Shown: in pieces, positions 41,828 to 52,171 of the stretch
Numbering within the stretch: the stretch's first letter is position 1
How the letters are laid out: each line of letters begins with the position of its first letter
Origin: Undaria pinnatifida
Taxonomy: Eukaryota; Sar; Phaeophyceae; Laminariales; Alariaceae
NCBI GenBank assembly: GCA_012845835.1
Contig: JABAKD010000019.1
Span: 10,326,844-10,390,843 of the forward strand
Length of the DNA: 64,000 nucleotides
Direction of reading: 5' to 3'
Made by a program: the position numbers and the translations under genes
Notes under the pieces: model-generated
Told to the model about the DNA's origin: nothing
Seen by the model: only the letters and a program-made list of their open reading frames with translations
Databases searched by the model: none

Positions 41828-41863
<36 letters not shown>

Positions 41864-41889
41864 GCAGCAGCAGCAGCAGCAGCAACACT

Positions 41890-41968
<79 letters not shown>

Positions 41969-41990
41969 CAACAACAACAACGGCGGCGGC
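41822..41990 (+). repeat. CAA/CAG trinucleotide array
   Basis: ACAACA units with an inner block of seven or more CAG and a final GGCGGC block. All three minus frames are open as poly-Leu, poly-Val or poly-Cys. Confidence 0.95.
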
Positions 41991-42966
41991 GGGCGGTTGT
42001 GGGGGGCGGGAAAGATCTCCACTCTACCCCCCCCCAAAATCAAATCGAGGGAATGCACAGATAGGATATGATATACCAGGCATACTCTAGTTATGGATGC
42101 CATACCCACCCCGGTAAATACATGATACGGCGACCGTACATGCATGCATTTGCATGATGTCCCAAGACCTCACAAGGCCTGACAGCTTACTGCTGCTGCG
42201 GCAGCGAGCGGCAAAAATGGTCAGCTCCAAAAGGTTCAGCAAAAGCGACTTATTGTATCGTACATGAATATGATACGTACGTATATATGTACGCGCGTGA
42301 TTATCCCACTGAAACCACAAGGAATGTACCAGGTACATCAAAGCAGCTAAGTAGTTCACCCAGGTACACGAAAGCAAAACAGGGCAACAAGCGAGAGGCT
42401 ACCATCACGTACGACAAGTGTCTGAAAAAAGAGGTACACAACACGCACGTGGCGCCCGTCTCCGATAGAATCAGAACCAAAAGCGTCGAATCGGGGCATG
42501 GCATAGGGTTTTTCCACAGATACCACACAGAATAATACCACGGTAGAGCGCACAATACCTGGCAGATACAGGGTTTTTTACGAAGCAGTATTAATAGTAC
42601 AACATGTTACTTACGTCACTGATTTTAATAGAGTTTGTAGAAAAGTTGTATACCCTTTATGGGGAACGACCCCCCGCAATTTTCAATTTTCAGGCACGGG
42701 CGTCGTAGCTACGCTGCAACCTGTCAGATAACCCGGGAAGACGGGGCGATCATTAATATTTGTTTGGTGGTTTTCGGTTCGATTACTCTTTTTTCACTGC
42801 ATGCCCGCGGGTCGTCACGCTGACAGCACTCCAGACAGAAGGCGCGTTCGTCTGTGCTCACGATTACCGTGCGGTTCGTACGGTGCAGGCAGCCCAACCG
42901 CTGTACGAGTAGTTTGTAGCCGCGAGTTGGTTAGTTGTGGGAACGGGGGAACTCTATGCCGTAGTT
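41991..42966. other. Unassigned region
   Basis: Frames of 65-96 codons overlap on both strands. Several ACCAGGTAC words are present. Nothing matches the families named here. Confidence 0.3.
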
Positions 42967-43204
42967 GAGTGGATACTGGCGGCCATGTGAGTTCAGCTTG
43001 CACATTGGATCTTTTCACTTGTGCGCCTTCTTCTTCGTATCGTGCGTTTTTAGGCGGGAAAGCGTAGTATTTCCCGGACGAATTTTGATTTCAATTAGGT
43101 TTTTCGGATTTTCCTAGAGCTCCAGCACCTTTGCGTGACCACGGACTCTAGATTTTTTTACAAGAGTTAATGTGAGAAAACAGCAACAACAACAACAACA
43201 ACAA
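42967..43204 (+). mobile_element. Retroposon V, copy 1, with CAA tail
   Basis: GAGTGGATACTGGCGGCCAT, TTTTCACTTGTGCGCCTTCT, TTTAGGCGGGAAAGCG, GACCACGGACTCTAGATTTT and AGAGTTAATGTGAGAAAAC lead to (CAA)n at 43182-43203. Copy 2 (48509) ends at the same junction. Confidence 0.65.
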
Positions 43205-43254
43205 GATACGTACAGCAGCAGTATAATGAATCTATGGAATCAACTAACACTGCT

Positions 43255-43510
43255 GCATATTTCCCTTCACAGCTGTCAGATTTTGTCCCCCTCAGAAACG
43301 GGTTTTATAGTTTCCGCGCACAGACTGCCTAAAATCATCCTGTTGACCCTGATAGCTACACTGTAGTTGTAAGGGGAGTCGCCGACCTATATCCATAATG
43401 AGGACACACAACTCGTAATGCGCGCGATCGGAGTATCACACACAGCTTGCAAAGATGAGTTTCGACGAAATCTTCGATCTCACAGCTGGAGTGTATTTTC
43501 ATTTTTTATA
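43255..43510 (+). mobile_element. Retroposon W, copy 8
   Basis: It starts in the last subunit (CTGCATATTTCCCTTCACAG) and runs to GGAGTGTATTTTCATTTTTT followed by ATAATAATAA. Confidence 0.75.
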
Positions 43511-43742
43511 ATAATAACGCAATGAATCAGGTGAGCCGTAGATACAATCGACTGGGCGTTTTTATCAGGCAAGCGCCAATACCCTCGAGGGTCCGCTTGT
43601 ATTATTACCCGTAGCCCAGTCTCAGATGGCCAAAGACGGCCCCTCAAAGCTCAAAACGTCCCGGTACCTTGTACTACACTATCCTCGCAAGATATGAGTA
43701 CGACATACAACACGAAAAAAGCAGAACATAAGCACTGATCCC

Positions 43743-43743
<1 letters not shown>

Positions 43744-43780
<37 letters not shown>
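43744..43780 (+). repeat. CAG trinucleotide array
   Basis: About eleven CAG units. Confidence 0.95.
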
Positions 43781-43958
43781 ATGCACTTGGATACTGACTC
43801 TTCCTAAGGTAGCTTCGCATTTACTACGCACTCTGGTTGGCCGGGGGGGCTTAGAAGCGGTTTCGAGGACCAGCGCCCAGATGGGTAGGGTGGACCGGAA
43901 CTGGACCAAGTCCGGCGGAAGGCTGTTTTCTCACATGACCCCGGGGGTCTTGTTATTA

Positions 43959-44157
43959 CAGTAGGTGGCCCTATATAGTCTATATGGCCCTATATGGTGC
44001 TGGTCATATAGTGCGGGTGTCCGATATTGTGCGGGTGAAATCGTTTGGCACAATATAGACCCCTCTATCGTGGCCGGTATTTATATAGTGCGGGTGCCCG
44101 GCATAGTGCGGGTAAATTTTCGTGACACATGCCCGCACTATACAGGGCCACCTACTG
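43959..44157. mobile_element. Pogo-like MITE (199 bp, TA duplication) inside U
   Basis: The ends CAGTAGGTGGCCCTATATAG and the mirror of CAGTAGGTGGCCCTGTATAG match at 19 of 20 bases. TA flanks both sides (43957-43958, 44158-44159). The interior has repeated ATAGTGCGGGTG words and no open frame of note. TA duplication with CAGT termini is typical of pogo-type Tc1/mariner elements. Confidence 0.78.
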
Positions 44158-44279
44158 TATAGTGGGCGAGCTTGAGCAAGTCCAACACTACCCGGAGGGA
44201 TGACTTTCCGGATGGCTATCTCCACCGCACCTGACGCTTGGGGATCAAGTCGGGTCGACATACTCACGTATCCGTGCGT

Positions 44280-44603
44280 TTTTTTTTATTTATTATTTTT
44301 CTTTACTTCTCGCACTTTTTTTTTCCAGCTTCTGGACAAGCCGTGGTCACAGGTGTCGTCCCTTTCCCCCCCCCGGTTCTTGCCTTCAATTTTTATCGCG
44401 CATAGGGTTCAGCACTCGCACTGCTCGTCGATTTTTCATCGAGTGCTGCTTACTCACGCTCTCGCGCTTGCCGCAAGTCAATCTGTGCGCAAGAAAAAGT
44501 CCCAACGAATTTATACGAGTACGCACTCGGCGGGGCTCGAACTCACGAAACTGACCTATACCAGGCTCGAGAATACCCTGATACGCCACCGGGGCGACCG
44601 GCT
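44280..44603 (-). mobile_element. SINE family S, copy 3, with 9-bp target duplication
   Basis: TCCGTGCGT lies at 44271-44279 and 44604-44612 on either side. On the minus strand the head (GGTGGCGTATCAGG, then GAGTTCGAGCCCC) lies at the right and the A-rich tail at the left, directly next to the duplication. U copy 3 is uninterrupted at this site (near 24685). Confidence 0.8.
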
Positions 44604-45059
44604 TCCGTGCGTATGCAACGGCGGCAGCAGCTTGCGCTGCTGGAGTAGTAAACGGGGACCGTCGGTAGGGAGGGACACCTCGCGCTATCGTTACCACGGA
44701 AACTTGAGGATACGCCAGCAAGCGCTGAATTGTGCGACTACAACTGCTGCGTCAAATTGACACACAACACCTCGCGAAATACGAGGACGTGTGTGGTGAG
44801 CTTATGGTTTATGTTTCCCCGTCGGCCGAAGGACATGTACATGTATTGGAAAAAACTCGACCAACCTAGCGTCTTTCCAAGCCTCAGGTAGCATCCCGAG
44901 CCGGCCGCATCAACCCAGAGTCTTTCGCTTTCCAACCACAACACCCAAGCCTACCGAGTCAACCTAGAGCCCTCTTAAGCCACAGCATCAAAGCACAGGA
45001 CACCCCCACACAGCGTTAGGGTTAAGGATAGGGTTAGGATCGCGGTCCATCACTACTAG

Positions 45060-45845
45060 TAGTGCGGTGTCTCGCCAGGCGACAACAAACGCACTAAAGT
45101 GGAACCCCGCACAAGAGTATCCCGGGCTGGTGCGCACGGTACTCTGTAGGCCGAGGTTGTACAGGCGATTTTCACCGGAACTATAGTGGGACCCCGCACT
45201 AAAGGGTACCGCACTAGCGTAGGACCACGAATGAATAGCATCACACTTTCACTGCACTATCCTGGGACCCCGCACTAAAGGGCGACGCACTAACGTGGGA
45301 CCACGACAGTATAGCATCATGTTTTCACCGCACTAAACTGGGGTGCCGCACTAGAGGGTACCACACTAACGTCGGACCACGGCCGTATAGCATCATATTT
45401 TCACCGCACTACAGTGGGACCCCTCACTACAGGGTACCGCATTAACGTAGGACCACGACTGTATAGCACTGTACTTTCACCGCACTAACCTGGGACCTCG
45501 CACCAAAGGGTACTGCACTAACGTAGGACCACGCCTGTATAGCATTGTATTTTCACCGCACTAAATTGGGGCTCCGCACTAGAGGGTGCCGAACTAACGT
45601 CGGACGACGACTATAATGTCAATATATTTTCACCGCATTAAACTAGGACTTCGCATTAAAGGGTACGGCACTAACGTAGAACCACGACTGCATAGCATTA
45701 CATTTTGACCGCGCTAAACTGGGACCCCGCACAAGAGGGTACCGCACGTAGGACCACGACTGTAAAGCATTACATTTTGACCGCACTAAACCTGGACCCC
45801 GCACTAAAGGGTACCGCACTAACGCGGTACCACCGACGACTACTG
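45060..45845. mobile_element. Pogo-like terminal array, 76-bp units, copy 2
   Basis: It shares its start (TAGTGCGGTGTCTCGCCAGG) and units with 35093-36145. GACCACGA or a variant recurs at 45223, 45299, 45375 and 45451, all 76 bp apart. The right end GACGACTACTG is followed by TA (45846-45847). The left terminal CAGT is lost. Confidence 0.65.
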
Positions 45846-46428
45846 TATACAGCAACAGCAATATGCGACAACGCTTGACCCGCCTTTTTTTGCACCACCG
45901 CAAAACTCAGCCCACAAAAAATAACGCTTTGTTTGTCCTCAACACGCGGCGGGATCCCAAAGTCTGAAGGGCCGTCTATTAATATTTAATAGTTAATAGT
46001 AATACGAACCGTAACATCCCTCTGGGTCTTCAAAATAATAAAAAGGTTTCGAAAAAAAAGTGACGATGATGATGACAGAAATGGCCGCACGAAGCAGTCC
46101 TGGCTCCTGCGTAAGGGAGGGGTGTCCCATGTCCCATGTCCCATGTCCCTTGTCCCATGTCCCTTGTCCCATGTCCCTTGTCCCATGTCCCTTGTCCCGT
46201 GTCCCAATCGCAACGTGTGGAGCTTGTTTACACCTTTTTAGGGCCGCACTCCCGACGCGGGGACAAAACACTTGGAATTAGAACACAATCATTTTTTGGG
46301 AGTTGGGAATGGCGTAGTACCTGGTGTATCGCATACGAGCATTGCGTACTCGTACTCATCTCGTACTGCCGCATGCCGCATCTCTTCCCGTTGTTGTTCA
46401 GTTGAAAGAAAAAAAAATCCTTCATCCT
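45846..46428. repeat. Unassigned sequence with a TGTCCC(A/T) heptamer array
   Basis: 46121-46205 consists of CATGTCC and CTTGTCC heptamers in an alternating pattern. The surroundings have no recognised element; overlapping frames on both strands follow from the array. Confidence 0.7.
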
Positions 46429-46598
46429 ATTTACTATCCTCGTACTACTCTCTCTCGCCCTCCGTCCCAGTAGTAACTCAGATCCGGGGTCACATGGCGG
46501 GCCCTCCTCCCCCCTCCCCACTACGGTACGTGCCTTCTTTTTTTATCGCGAGCAGAGTTCAGCATTTTCTTCCTTTCGTCGACTTGCGTCGAATCGTA
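46429..46598 (+). repeat. Dispersed repeat H, copy 3
   Basis: TACTATCCTCGTACTACTCT, CTCAGATCCGGGGTCACATG, GCGGGCCCTCCTCCCCCCTC, GTGCCTTCTTTTTTTATCGC and TCGACTTGCGTCGAATC match 10874 and 34151. Confidence 0.65.
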
Positions 46599-47090
46599 CC
46601 TCTTCCTACGTAAACGGTCGATAAGATCGCACTTCTCCCGTTTTCTGGCAGACATTTTCTCGTGTAAACGACACCCCTACGTACAGTTACAGTATTATTA
46701 GTATTAATAGTATTGATAGTACGCGACAGCAGTTAAGAACTTCAGGCTCGACTTTCCGACGAAGAGTACGAACATAGCTTATTTCGATTCTGAAAACGGT
46801 CTCAAGACATACCCTGCCTTACATTACAAGAATTCAGGCCTCGGGCCAGAATGGAGATATTTTTTAACTGGTGTCGTATACTACTGCTGCTGCTGCTGCT
46901 GTACTGCTGCATGCTGCAAGATAATCCAACAAAGACGCTTGATAATATGCGATCGTAGTTTTCGTGCTTTCGGTATATTTACATTGTATACCAGGTATAT
47001 GGTACATACTGTACATATATGGTATATATTGTCAATATACGATACGGAAGGCCCCCCAACCAAGGATTTACCTGGTATGAACTACCTGGT
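46599..47090. other. Unassigned sequence with a CTG run
   Basis: TGCTGCTGCTGCTGCTG at 46884-46901 is the only repeat. Palindromic TATATGGTACATAC-like words follow near 47000. Confidence 0.35.
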
Positions 47091-47457
47091 AGGCCTTGTC
47101 ACGGGTCATGGTCACGACCAGTCCCGAGGGTCGAGTCAGGAGGCGTTCGAAATCTCACGGGTAACGTCGGGTCGGGTCGGGTCGGGTCGGGTCGGGTCGG
47201 GTCGGGTCGGGTCGGGTCGGGTCGGGTCGGGTCGGGTTGGGTCGGGTCGGGTCGGGTCGGGTCGGGTCGGGTCGGGTCGGGTCGGGTCGGGTCGGGTCGG
47301 GTCGGGTCGGGTCGGGTCGTGTCAGGTCTGATTGGGTCGGGTCGGCCGGGTCGGGCTGGGTCGGGTCGGATGAAGACGTATTGGAATTTCACGGGTCGGG
47401 TCGGGTCACCCTGACCCGAACCGACCCGCGTGAACTGACCCGACCCGTGAAAAGCCT
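47091..47457. mobile_element. Element X, copy 2, with a GGTCG array
   Basis: The left end AGGCCTTGTCACGGGTCATG is mirrored by GACCCGTGAAAAGCCT. The interior is mainly GGGTC pentamers (47163-47330). Gly-Ser-Gly-Arg-Val and Asp-Pro-Thr-Arg frames are products of the pentamer. Confidence 0.65.
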
Positions 47458-48105
47458 CTATTGATACAGCAACTCCTGCAGGGAAAAAGTGTCGAAAATA
47501 TAGGACCATTACATCATCGGCCATTCACAGCAGCAGCCCCCTGGCCAAAGATGGTACAATATAACCTACAGGTGAGCGCAGTTTATTGTGTGGCGTGACC
47601 GCATTTTCGAAAAAAATAATCGTCCCCGTGACTTGACCCTTGCGAACACGTCGTTACTACTGCCAGGTATGTCGCCGTGTGGATGGACACTGCGGCCGAG
47701 CGCTGTGACCTCTGCTCGCCGTTTCGTTGTTTTGGTGGTTGACGTGTCGCCACTTACCATCTCCGGCCCGGGCAGGTGGGGTAAGAGAAGTGTCCGACTT
47801 GACAGGGTAGGGAGACGCACAACAGGCACGCAGCACAACGATCCTTGCAAACCGCGGTGGGCCGTCTACGGCAAACATGCCAGGAGACAGCATTTGTCGG
47901 CCCTTCGAAAACGTCAATTTCTTCAATGACTTGAGCTGCGACTACCGGTATCTCCTTGCCATTTCGCCTGCGGCGGGCCGCGTATCTCAACTTGCCCTTG
48001 CCTTGTAGAAGCACACCCACGGTTTATGGGAGACCGCTTGAAAAATAGTGTCAAGTGTGCGATCAATTTTTGCAGGCGAGAGTGTATTTTTTCGTTTTTT
48101 TTTTT
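47458..48105. other. Unassigned region with many overlapping frames
   Basis: Frames of 88-113 codons are open on both strands between 47566 and 48020, none with a known motif. 47940-48080 shows a unit of the 49-50 kb satellite (GCCATTTCGCCTGCGGCGGG, TATCTCAACTTGCCCTTG, TTTTTGCAGGCGAGAG). Confidence 0.35.
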
Positions 48106-48508
48106 TTTTTCCCCTCCGGCGGATGGATGGAGAAAAATACAGCTTAAAGACACGTGCTTAGACAGAGGTATACCTTTTTTTGGCTAAATTCTTTTCTGAA
48201 TGACGGGGCTCCTTTCCCCAAAAAAGTCGAGGAAAAAAAAAAAATAGGCCATTTTTTTTTTTTCGCAATGCTGATTCTTGTCGCGTTATCGAGGCCATGG
48301 GGATTGATTGTTTGTCCGGTATCATCTTCGTATTGATAGCAGCTTTTCTTTTTCTCCTTAAGAAAAAAAGTCACTTTTTTGGGGGGGGAGAGATCTCAAC
48401 TTAAAGGTCCCTAATTGAGAAAAAAACTCAGAAAAAAAGTTGTGTGCCTCTATCGTAGCACGCGTCTAAAAAAACGCTCACCACACTTTCCACGTACTTC
48501 CACACATG
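48106..48508 (-). mobile_element. Retroposon U, copy 7, split by MITE-C
   Basis: CCCCTCCGGCGGATGGATGG and AAAATACAGCTTAAA lie left of the MITE. TAAA plus CGCTCACCACACTTTCCACG lies right of it. Joined, they give the U 3' region. A T run before CCCCTCC is the poly-A tail. Confidence 0.7.
48149..48466 (+). mobile_element. MITE-C, complete copy (318 bp) inside U
   Basis: The ends are GACACGTGCTTAGACAGAGG and CCTCTATCGTAGCACGCGTC. TAAA flanks both sides (48145-48148, 48467-48470), a 4-bp duplication of U's own TTAA(A) site. Confidence 0.78.
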
Positions 48509-48724
48509 AGTGGATACCCGCGGCCATGTGAGTTCAGTTTGCACATTGATCTTTTCACTTGTGCGCCTTCTTCGTATCGTGCGCTTTTAGGCGGGAAAGC
48601 GCTGTATTTACCGGACGAATCCTGATTTATTCTGGTTTTTCGGATCTTCCTAGGGCTCCAGCACCAACCATTGTGTGACCACGGACTCCTAGATTTTTTG
48701 ACAAGAGTTAATGGGAGAAAACAA
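48509..48724 (+). mobile_element. Retroposon V, copy 2
   Basis: Collinear with 42967-43182: GAGTGGATACCCGCGGCCAT, TTTTCACTTGTGCGCCTTCT, TTTAGGCGGGAAAGCG, GACCACGGACTCCTAGATTT, AGAGTTAATGGGAGAAAAC. The tail here is only CAAC. Confidence 0.65.
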
Positions 48725-48985
48725 CATGTCATCTTGTCGATCTACAGCAGAAACTCCAATTGTACTCGCAAAGAATCCGGCGCTCTAGCTGGCGTATCCT
48801 TCGGTTCCCCGTTAATCGTTTGCGTACCATTACTTGAGCGTTGAAATTTCAATTGCCGCGGGCCTCCATCTTAACGTGCCTTTTTAGAACTAACTGACAC
48901 TCACGTTCCTCGGGGGGGGGCGGGGGGGCGGGGGGGGGCAGCTGACTTCATACGTAGTGCGGGGTGCTTTTTGCAGATCAAAGTT

Positions 48986-49245
48986 GACTTTTTTTTTCTC
49001 ATCCTCCGGCGGACGGGGATAAATAAAGATTAACCCCTGCAGAGCCCCAAAATCCCTCCCTATGCTATCTTCCAAGTAATTCCCCTGAAAAGGATTTCCA
49101 GTAGTACAGGCGTTAAAAGCTTACTATACTTCCACGTATTCTCACACACGTCGCGTGTCGATCTAACTCAAATCGTATTTGCAATCCAGCGCTATAAATA
49201 GCCGGCGTATCCTTCCGTTCCCGTGGTGGCGACAGCGCGAGCTTG
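48986..49245 (-). mobile_element. Retroposon U, copy 8, split by MITE-D
   Basis: A T run, ATCCTCCGGCGGACGGGG and ATAAATAAAGATTAA lie left; TTAAAAGCTTACTATACTTC, CACGTATTCTCACACACGTC, GCGTATCCTTCCGTTCCCG and GACAGCGCGAGCT lie right. The break is at the TTAA of U's GCTTAAGC. Confidence 0.7.
49030..49116 (+). mobile_element. MITE-D, complete copy inside U
   Basis: TTAACCCCTGCAGAGCCCCA and GTAGTACAGGCGTTAA bound 87 bp. U has one TTAA at this place, so the two TTAA copies are a target duplication. Confidence 0.78.
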
Positions 49246-49289
49246 ACGTTCAATGCACATCACCCAGAGCTTGTTTCTGCTAATTCACC

Positions 49290-50600
49290 TCTGCGACGGG
49301 GGTCTATCTCAGCGTTCCCTTCTAGAGCCATACCCACGTTTACTGGGAAAATCTACTCGAATTTTAGTTTGTGTGGCGTAAGTTTCGCAGGTCGACAATG
49401 ACGCGAATTGCATACCAACGCGTCCCTTTTAGAAATTACACCCCAGTTTTTGGGCAAAACTACTTGAATTTGGCGTGTGGGGTCATTTTGGCAGCCGAGA
49501 ACGACGTCAATAGCTTTCGTACCCGTATTTCGTTTTTAATTTTTCGCCTCTGCGGCGCGGGCTTCTATCTCAACGTGCCCTTTTAGAACTACTCCCGCGC
49601 TAGGGACAAACACTGCTCTAAGATAATGTGGGATGACACAAGTAATTATTATTTCGTTCCAGCACTTGGTTGACATTTCGCCTGCGGCGAGCCCTTATCT
49701 TCAACGTGCCCTTTTCGCACTACAGCCATATTTTTTCGGGGAGGGGGGGCTATAAAAAGCTCAACTTATGGCTTGGGTTACTTTAGCTTGCGCTGCCGGA
49801 GTAGTAACGGGGACCGCCGGTAGGGACAGCTCGCGCTATCGCTATCGCGGGAACCAAAGGACACGCCAGCAAACCAGCTGGATTGCGAATGCAATTGAGT
49901 TAAATCAACACACGACGTGTTGTATGAAAATGACGTGGACGTGTGGTGAGCTTAAGCTTTACTTTTCCCCATCCGCCGGAGGATATATATAAAAAAAAAA
50001 GTACTTCGGTGCAGGTCGACAACGACAAGAACTTCATCGTACCAGTGTTTCGTTATCATTTCGCGGCTTGGGCGGGTTTCTTTCTCAACGTGCCCTTTAG
50101 AACAGCACCCACGTATTCGACGAAACTTACTCATGGGAAATTATGATAGGTCGAGAACGAACGTTAATCGCATACATACCAGGTACTACTACTTCGCGAC
50201 TTCGCCTCTGCGGCGAGGGCCTCTTATCTACCTCAACGGGCCCTTATAGAACTACAAAAATCTACGTTTTTGAGAGAAAAAATTGGTTCAATTAAGATTA
50301 CGGGATAATTTCTTCACGTGAATGCGTCAATTGCACACCGGTAGTTCGTTACCATTTCGCCTCTGTGGCCGGCCGCTACATCAGCGTGCCCTTGTAAAAC
50401 TACCTCCGCGTTTTTCAGGGGGGAAAACCACTTGACTTTATACTGTGGGGTTGGTTTCGCAGAGGCCGATTTACCACGCCAAATGGCTCGCCAGTACTTC
50501 GCTGCCATTTCGCCTTGCTGCCGGCCTGTTATATCAACGTGCCCTTGTAGAACCACACCCCCACACCACGTTTTTTAGGGGCTAAACCACGTGACTTTAG
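49290..50600 (+). repeat. Degenerate satellite, unit about 150 bp
   Basis: ATTTCGCCTCTGCGGCG, TATCTCAACGTGCCCTTTTA, AGAACTAC and a GGGAAAACTACTTGA block recur. CAACGTGCCC or a variant lies near 49310, 49416, 49571, 49702, 50086, 50233, 50382 and 50535. The gap at 49.78-49.99 kb is a U insertion. Isolated units occur at 47940 and 48860. No protein is encoded. Confidence 0.72.
49775..49990 (+). mobile_element. Retroposon U, copy 9, inserted in the satellite
   Basis: GCTTGCGCTGCCGGAGTAGT, GGGGACCGCCGGTAGGGACA, GCTCGCGCTATCGC, GTGGTGAGCTTAAGCTTTAC and CCCCATCCGCCGGAGGATAT, then an A run at 49990-49999. It is a clear plus-sense retroposon with its 3' tail. Confidence 0.75.
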
Positions 50601-50789
50601 AGTCCGACATTTTTCTGGCGAGAGTGACTGCTTCTTACCAGCATGTCGGTCCAACGTGGACTCGTACAGCGGTAGACGAGGACCGTTTTTTTTTAGGGTC
50701 CTCACTTTACTATTAATAGAGGAGCTGTATGTACTGCTTTGTTTTCATTTTTCTTTTCTTTCTTCTCTCTTCATTTTTCCTTTTCTTCT
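50601..50789. other. Short unassigned spacer
   Basis: T-rich sequence leading into repeat L. No feature is recognised. Confidence 0.3.
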
Positions 50790-51025
50790 CTATTTTTTCA
50801 TGGTCTGGCTTGTTTTGCTGTTTTCTCGTACCCGGTACGCTAGCACTTCACTTGCTTTATTTACCTTGCTTGATGAAATGCGACTGCTGTTTGGTTTACT
50901 CTGTTTCACGAGTCTGTGACACCACAGATTCTGTATCTCTCTCCGATGAATCAGCACGGACTCTGGGTGGGTGTGCTGATGTCGTTGGGTAGAAAGAACG
51001 GTTCGATGTGAAAGAAGACAACGCA
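50790..51025 (+). repeat. Dispersed repeat L, copy 4
   Basis: TCATGGTCTGGCTTGTTTTG, CGTACCCGGTACGCTAGCAC, GGTTTACTCTGTTTCACGAG, GATTCTGTATCTCTCTCCGA, CACGGACTCTGGGTG and GGGTAGAAAGAACGGTTCG. The CAGCAC...GTGCTGA arms in the core could fold as a hairpin. Confidence 0.65.
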
Positions 51026-51072
51026 CATACTGCTCTACACCTCACGCGAAAAAAAAGCAAGACGTGACTTTG

Positions 51073-51355
51073 GACGCCTGCAGCGATAGAGGTATACCTT
51101 TTTTTGGCGAAAGCGTTTTCTGAATGACGGAACTTCCTTAACCCAAAATCGTCGGAAAAAAAATAAATATTATGCCATTTTTTTTGCGTGATTCTCGTTG
51201 ATATACCTAGCTAGGCCCATGGGATCTGTTCATTCGGTACGCTCCGAGCAGTTTTATTCTTCTCCCAATCAGTTTGGGTGGAGGCATGCCTTAAGCTCCT
51301 AAAAATTGAGGAAACCCCAGCAAAAAAGTGGTGAACCTCTATCGTCGCACGTGAC
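51073..51355 (+). mobile_element. MITE-C copy (about 283 bp)
   Basis: The left end GACGCCTGCAGCGATAGAGG and right end CCTCTATCGTCGCACGTGAC are slightly diverged. The body matches 1238-1526 (AATGACGGAACTTCCTTAAC, AAATCGTCGGAAAAAAAATA, GCGTGATTCTCGTTG). GTGACTTT also occurs just left of the element, so the exact right boundary is uncertain. Confidence 0.68.
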
Positions 51356-51604
51356 TTTTTTTTCAACCCAAAATGAGCAAAAACCCATGGTCTACTAGAT
51401 AAACGGGAAAATATATACCCTGGTATATATTGCAATTTTTTTTGTTTTTTTGTTTTTTTTTTACGATTTCGGGCTAAGAAGCTCCGTCATTCTTAACATT
51501 GGAACATTTTATCCACTCTGTGGTTCACTAGTATATATCTTACTCGTAGTCACTGCTCGTACCTTGAGTAGACTGAGCATAATGCATACTGGTAGTTTCT
51601 ATCA

Positions 51605-52171
51605 AAAATTGAAAAAACGTCAGCTGTGAGTACGACCGATTGAATGGTTGAAGCTCAACTTCGCAAGCGGAATGGTAGGGGGTACATCTATATTTATATT
51701 TCATTTATGATATGGTTCTAGATGAGGATGCATACAGTTAGTATGCTGGCTAAAAAATTATAAAGTCCTGCGTATTTCGCCGCATGTTATATTTATCCGC
51801 ATCTACAATAAAACCATGATGCTCAGCTTACTCAAGCTATTAATAGTGACTGCGAATCAACGTATTCAGCCGGCTCACTGTATTTATCCGCATCTAGAAC
51901 TACGATGTTCAGTGTACTCAAGGTACACAGCGGCCACGAATCAAGTAGATACTATTAACAATGGACTGCAGAGTCTTGTTCCAACACTGAAAATAACGTA
52001 GCGGAGAAAATACAATCTCTATCGTAGCACACGTCCGAACGTGAGCCCGAGCTACGGTAGCGGAGGGTGCCCTCCGCGACAAGGTTAAGGGTTGTGCGAG
52101 CGGGAACGCTCCTGCCTCTCATTCAGCCCCGCGAGAGTTAAAGCACCAAAAACCCATGGCGGTGCAATACT
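51605..52171. mobile_element. Diverged W fragment, then unassigned sequence with a MITE-C relic
   Basis: CAGCTGTGAGTACGACCGAT and GAAGCTCAACTTCGCAAGC (51618-51668) are a worn W end in reverse. TCTCTATCGTAGCACACGTC at 52017-52036 is a lone MITE-C right end. Two CCGCATCTACAATAAAACNATGATGCTCAG-like stretches near 51800 and 51890 are direct repeats. Confidence 0.45.

Larger units (their letters stand above)
43850..44830 (+). mobile_element. Retroposon U, copy 6, carrying a pogo-like MITE and a SINE
   Basis: U sequence runs from CGAGGACCAGCGCCCAGATG to TTATGTTTCCCCGTCGGCCG. It is interrupted at 43959-44157 and at 44280-44603. Joining the three U parts gives the same order as copy 3 (24418-24930). 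The 3' hairpin is diverged. Confidence 0.72.

Noticed and set aside
47099-47524. Long frames with Gly-Ser-Gly-Arg-Val or Asp-Pro-Thr-Arg repeats
   Set aside because: They result from the GGGTC pentamer array in element X; three frames and both strands are open.
51040-51365. 8-bp GTGACTTT target duplication around the MITE-C copy at 51073
   Set aside because: Using it would make the two inverted ends unequal, and other MITE-C copies show 4 bp; probably coincidence.
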